A model generated the notes under the pieces. It did no database searches. It was not told the DNA's origin and worked only from the letters and a program-made list of their open reading frames with translations. Both the position numbers and the translations under genes were made by a program. Shown piece after piece: positions 7,341 through 7,880 of a stretch of DNA of 7,880 nt (within the stretch, counting starts at the first letter, position 1; each line of letters begins with the position of its first letter). Source of the DNA: Burkholderiaceae bacterium (GTDB lineage Bacteria; Pseudomonadota; Gammaproteobacteria; Burkholderiales; Burkholderiaceae_F); the NCBI GenBank assembly GCA_013696665.1, contig JACCYC010000210.1, positions 1 through 7,880 on the forward strand. The letters run 5' to 3'.

Positions 7341-7880
7341 TCGGCGAACGGGCCGGATAGCGAGCGGGCGCGTGCTGCGGTTGCAGCGCCGCAGCAGCGG
7401 GGCTCTCGTTGCGAACCACGTGCCAGGTGACGGCAAGTGCAACCATCAGGAAGTACGGCATGTCCCAGTAGGCGAGGTTAAGAAATATGCCGCCGACAAA
7501 GTAACCGATCAAGCTCACCTGCACCATCTTCGCGAGCCAGTACGCCCACTTTACCTCGGGGTCATCTTTCGTGTGTTTGATAATGCGGCGGCTGAGCTGC
7601 CACGTCAGCAGCCAGAAGACCACGAAGAGCGCGAGCCCGACGAAACCGTGTTCTCCGAGCACCTGGAAATAGACGCTGTGGGCTGCGCGTGTGGTGGTGT
7701 AATCAGGCAGGTAACGACTGAACACTTGGGCGGTGTACGGTTCGAAACCGCCGCCGACAAACGGCCGATCAAGAGCCAGATTGGTCAGCATCGTCCATGT
7801 AGTCAGGCGACCCTGCGCTGATTCATCCTGCTCGTACGTGCTGATCGTATTCATGCGGGTTTCCCATGCGGGAGGCATGA
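7330..7880 (-). CDS. O-antigen ligase/polymerase-type membrane protein, exosortase A-associated (5' partial)
   Basis: C-terminal 182 or so residues of a multi-spanning inner-membrane protein of the Wzy_C/O-antigen ligase family, matching the putative O-glycosylation ligase associated with exosortase A. The frame runs off the right edge. The ATG at 7878 (complement) is the Met of the conserved internal 'MPPAWETRMNTISTYEQD' segment, not the true start. Numbering from it, a periplasmic loop contains 'GRLTTW', 'VGGGFEPYT' and the characteristic 'AAHSVYFQVLGEHGFVG', with His67 and His77. Three hydrophobic helices follow at about 78-94, 109-128 and 131-145, the middle one with 'SLIGYFVGGIFLNLAYW'. 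The C-terminal tail (about 147-182) is Ala/Pro-rich and looks disordered. It would polymerise or transfer lipid-linked glycan in the periplasm. It is convergent with the six-gene operon, so it has its own promoter outside the window. Whether it acts as polymerase or ligase cannot be decided here. Confidence 0.9.
   Translation of the reverse strand, partial: MPPAWETRMNTISTYEQDESAQGRLTTWTMLTNLALDRPFVGGGFEPYTAQVFSRYLPDYTTTRAAHSVYFQVLGEHGFVGLALFVVFWLLTWQLSRRIIKHTKDDPEVKWAYWLAKMVQVSLIGYFVGGIFLNLAYWDMPYFLMVALAVTWHVVRNESPAAAALQPQHAPARYPARSPIIS
7373..7396. repeat. Short inverted repeat (hairpin) downstream of the methyltransferase stop
   Basis: TGCTGCGG (7373-7380) and CCGCAGCA (7389-7396) form a perfect 8-bp stem around an 8-base loop. 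It lies 33 bases past the methyltransferase stop but inside the 3' coding end of the convergent ligase, where it encodes the Ala/Gln tail. No T-run follows on either strand, so it is not a standard intrinsic terminator. It may simply reflect GC-rich codons. Confidence 0.3.

Noticed and set aside
7373..7396. Hairpin as an intrinsic terminator for the operon
   Set aside because: No T-run follows on either strand and it lies within the ligase coding region; kept only as an inverted repeat.
7315..7821. + strand open frame (168 codons) opposite the ligase
   Set aside because: Charged, motif-free translation; the opposite strand gives transmembrane helices and the conserved ligase motif.

Overview
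The window is a GC-rich, almost gap-free polysaccharide biosynthesis segment, most likely from a betaproteobacterium. The G/C-biased third codon positions and the protein families suggest Burkholderiales, but no marker gene is present, so the genus is not determined. It holds seven protein genes: five complete, and one cut at each window edge. I see no RNA genes, insertion sequences, CRISPR arrays or phage genes.

Six genes run on the + strand. In order they are: an asparagine-synthetase-type amidotransferase (5' end missing), a family-4 glycosyltransferase, a NodB-type polysaccharide deacetylase, an AlgD-like GDP-mannose/UDP-glucose 6-dehydrogenase, a second family-4 glycosyltransferase, and a class I SAM-dependent methyltransferase. 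They are separated by 2 bases or overlap by 4 to 11 bases, so they look like one translationally coupled operon. A seventh gene on the - strand runs tail-to-tail into the methyltransferase and overlaps it by 11 bases. Its visible C-terminal part looks like the O-antigen ligase/polymerase-type membrane protein associated with exosortase A (XrtA) systems.

The combination of AsnB-like amidotransferase, 'EGWANVFLEAM'-type glycosyltransferase, soluble deacetylase, 'TGSMDW...RIGGGTR'-type glycosyltransferase and this ligase matches the exopolysaccharide loci linked to XrtA/PEP-CTERM protein sorting. The exosortase, initiating sugar transferase, chain-length regulator and export genes are not in the window and would be expected in the flanks.

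A working model is that the dehydrogenase makes a nucleotide-activated uronic acid, most likely GDP-mannuronate. The two glycosyltransferases build the repeat unit on the cytoplasmic face of the inner membrane. The amidotransferase, deacetylase and methyltransferase modify sugars, and the membrane ligase/polymerase joins or transfers the chains. The family assignments are well supported. The polymer's composition and the order of steps are inference.

There is no intergenic stretch longer than a few bases, and I recognise no promoter or intrinsic terminator.
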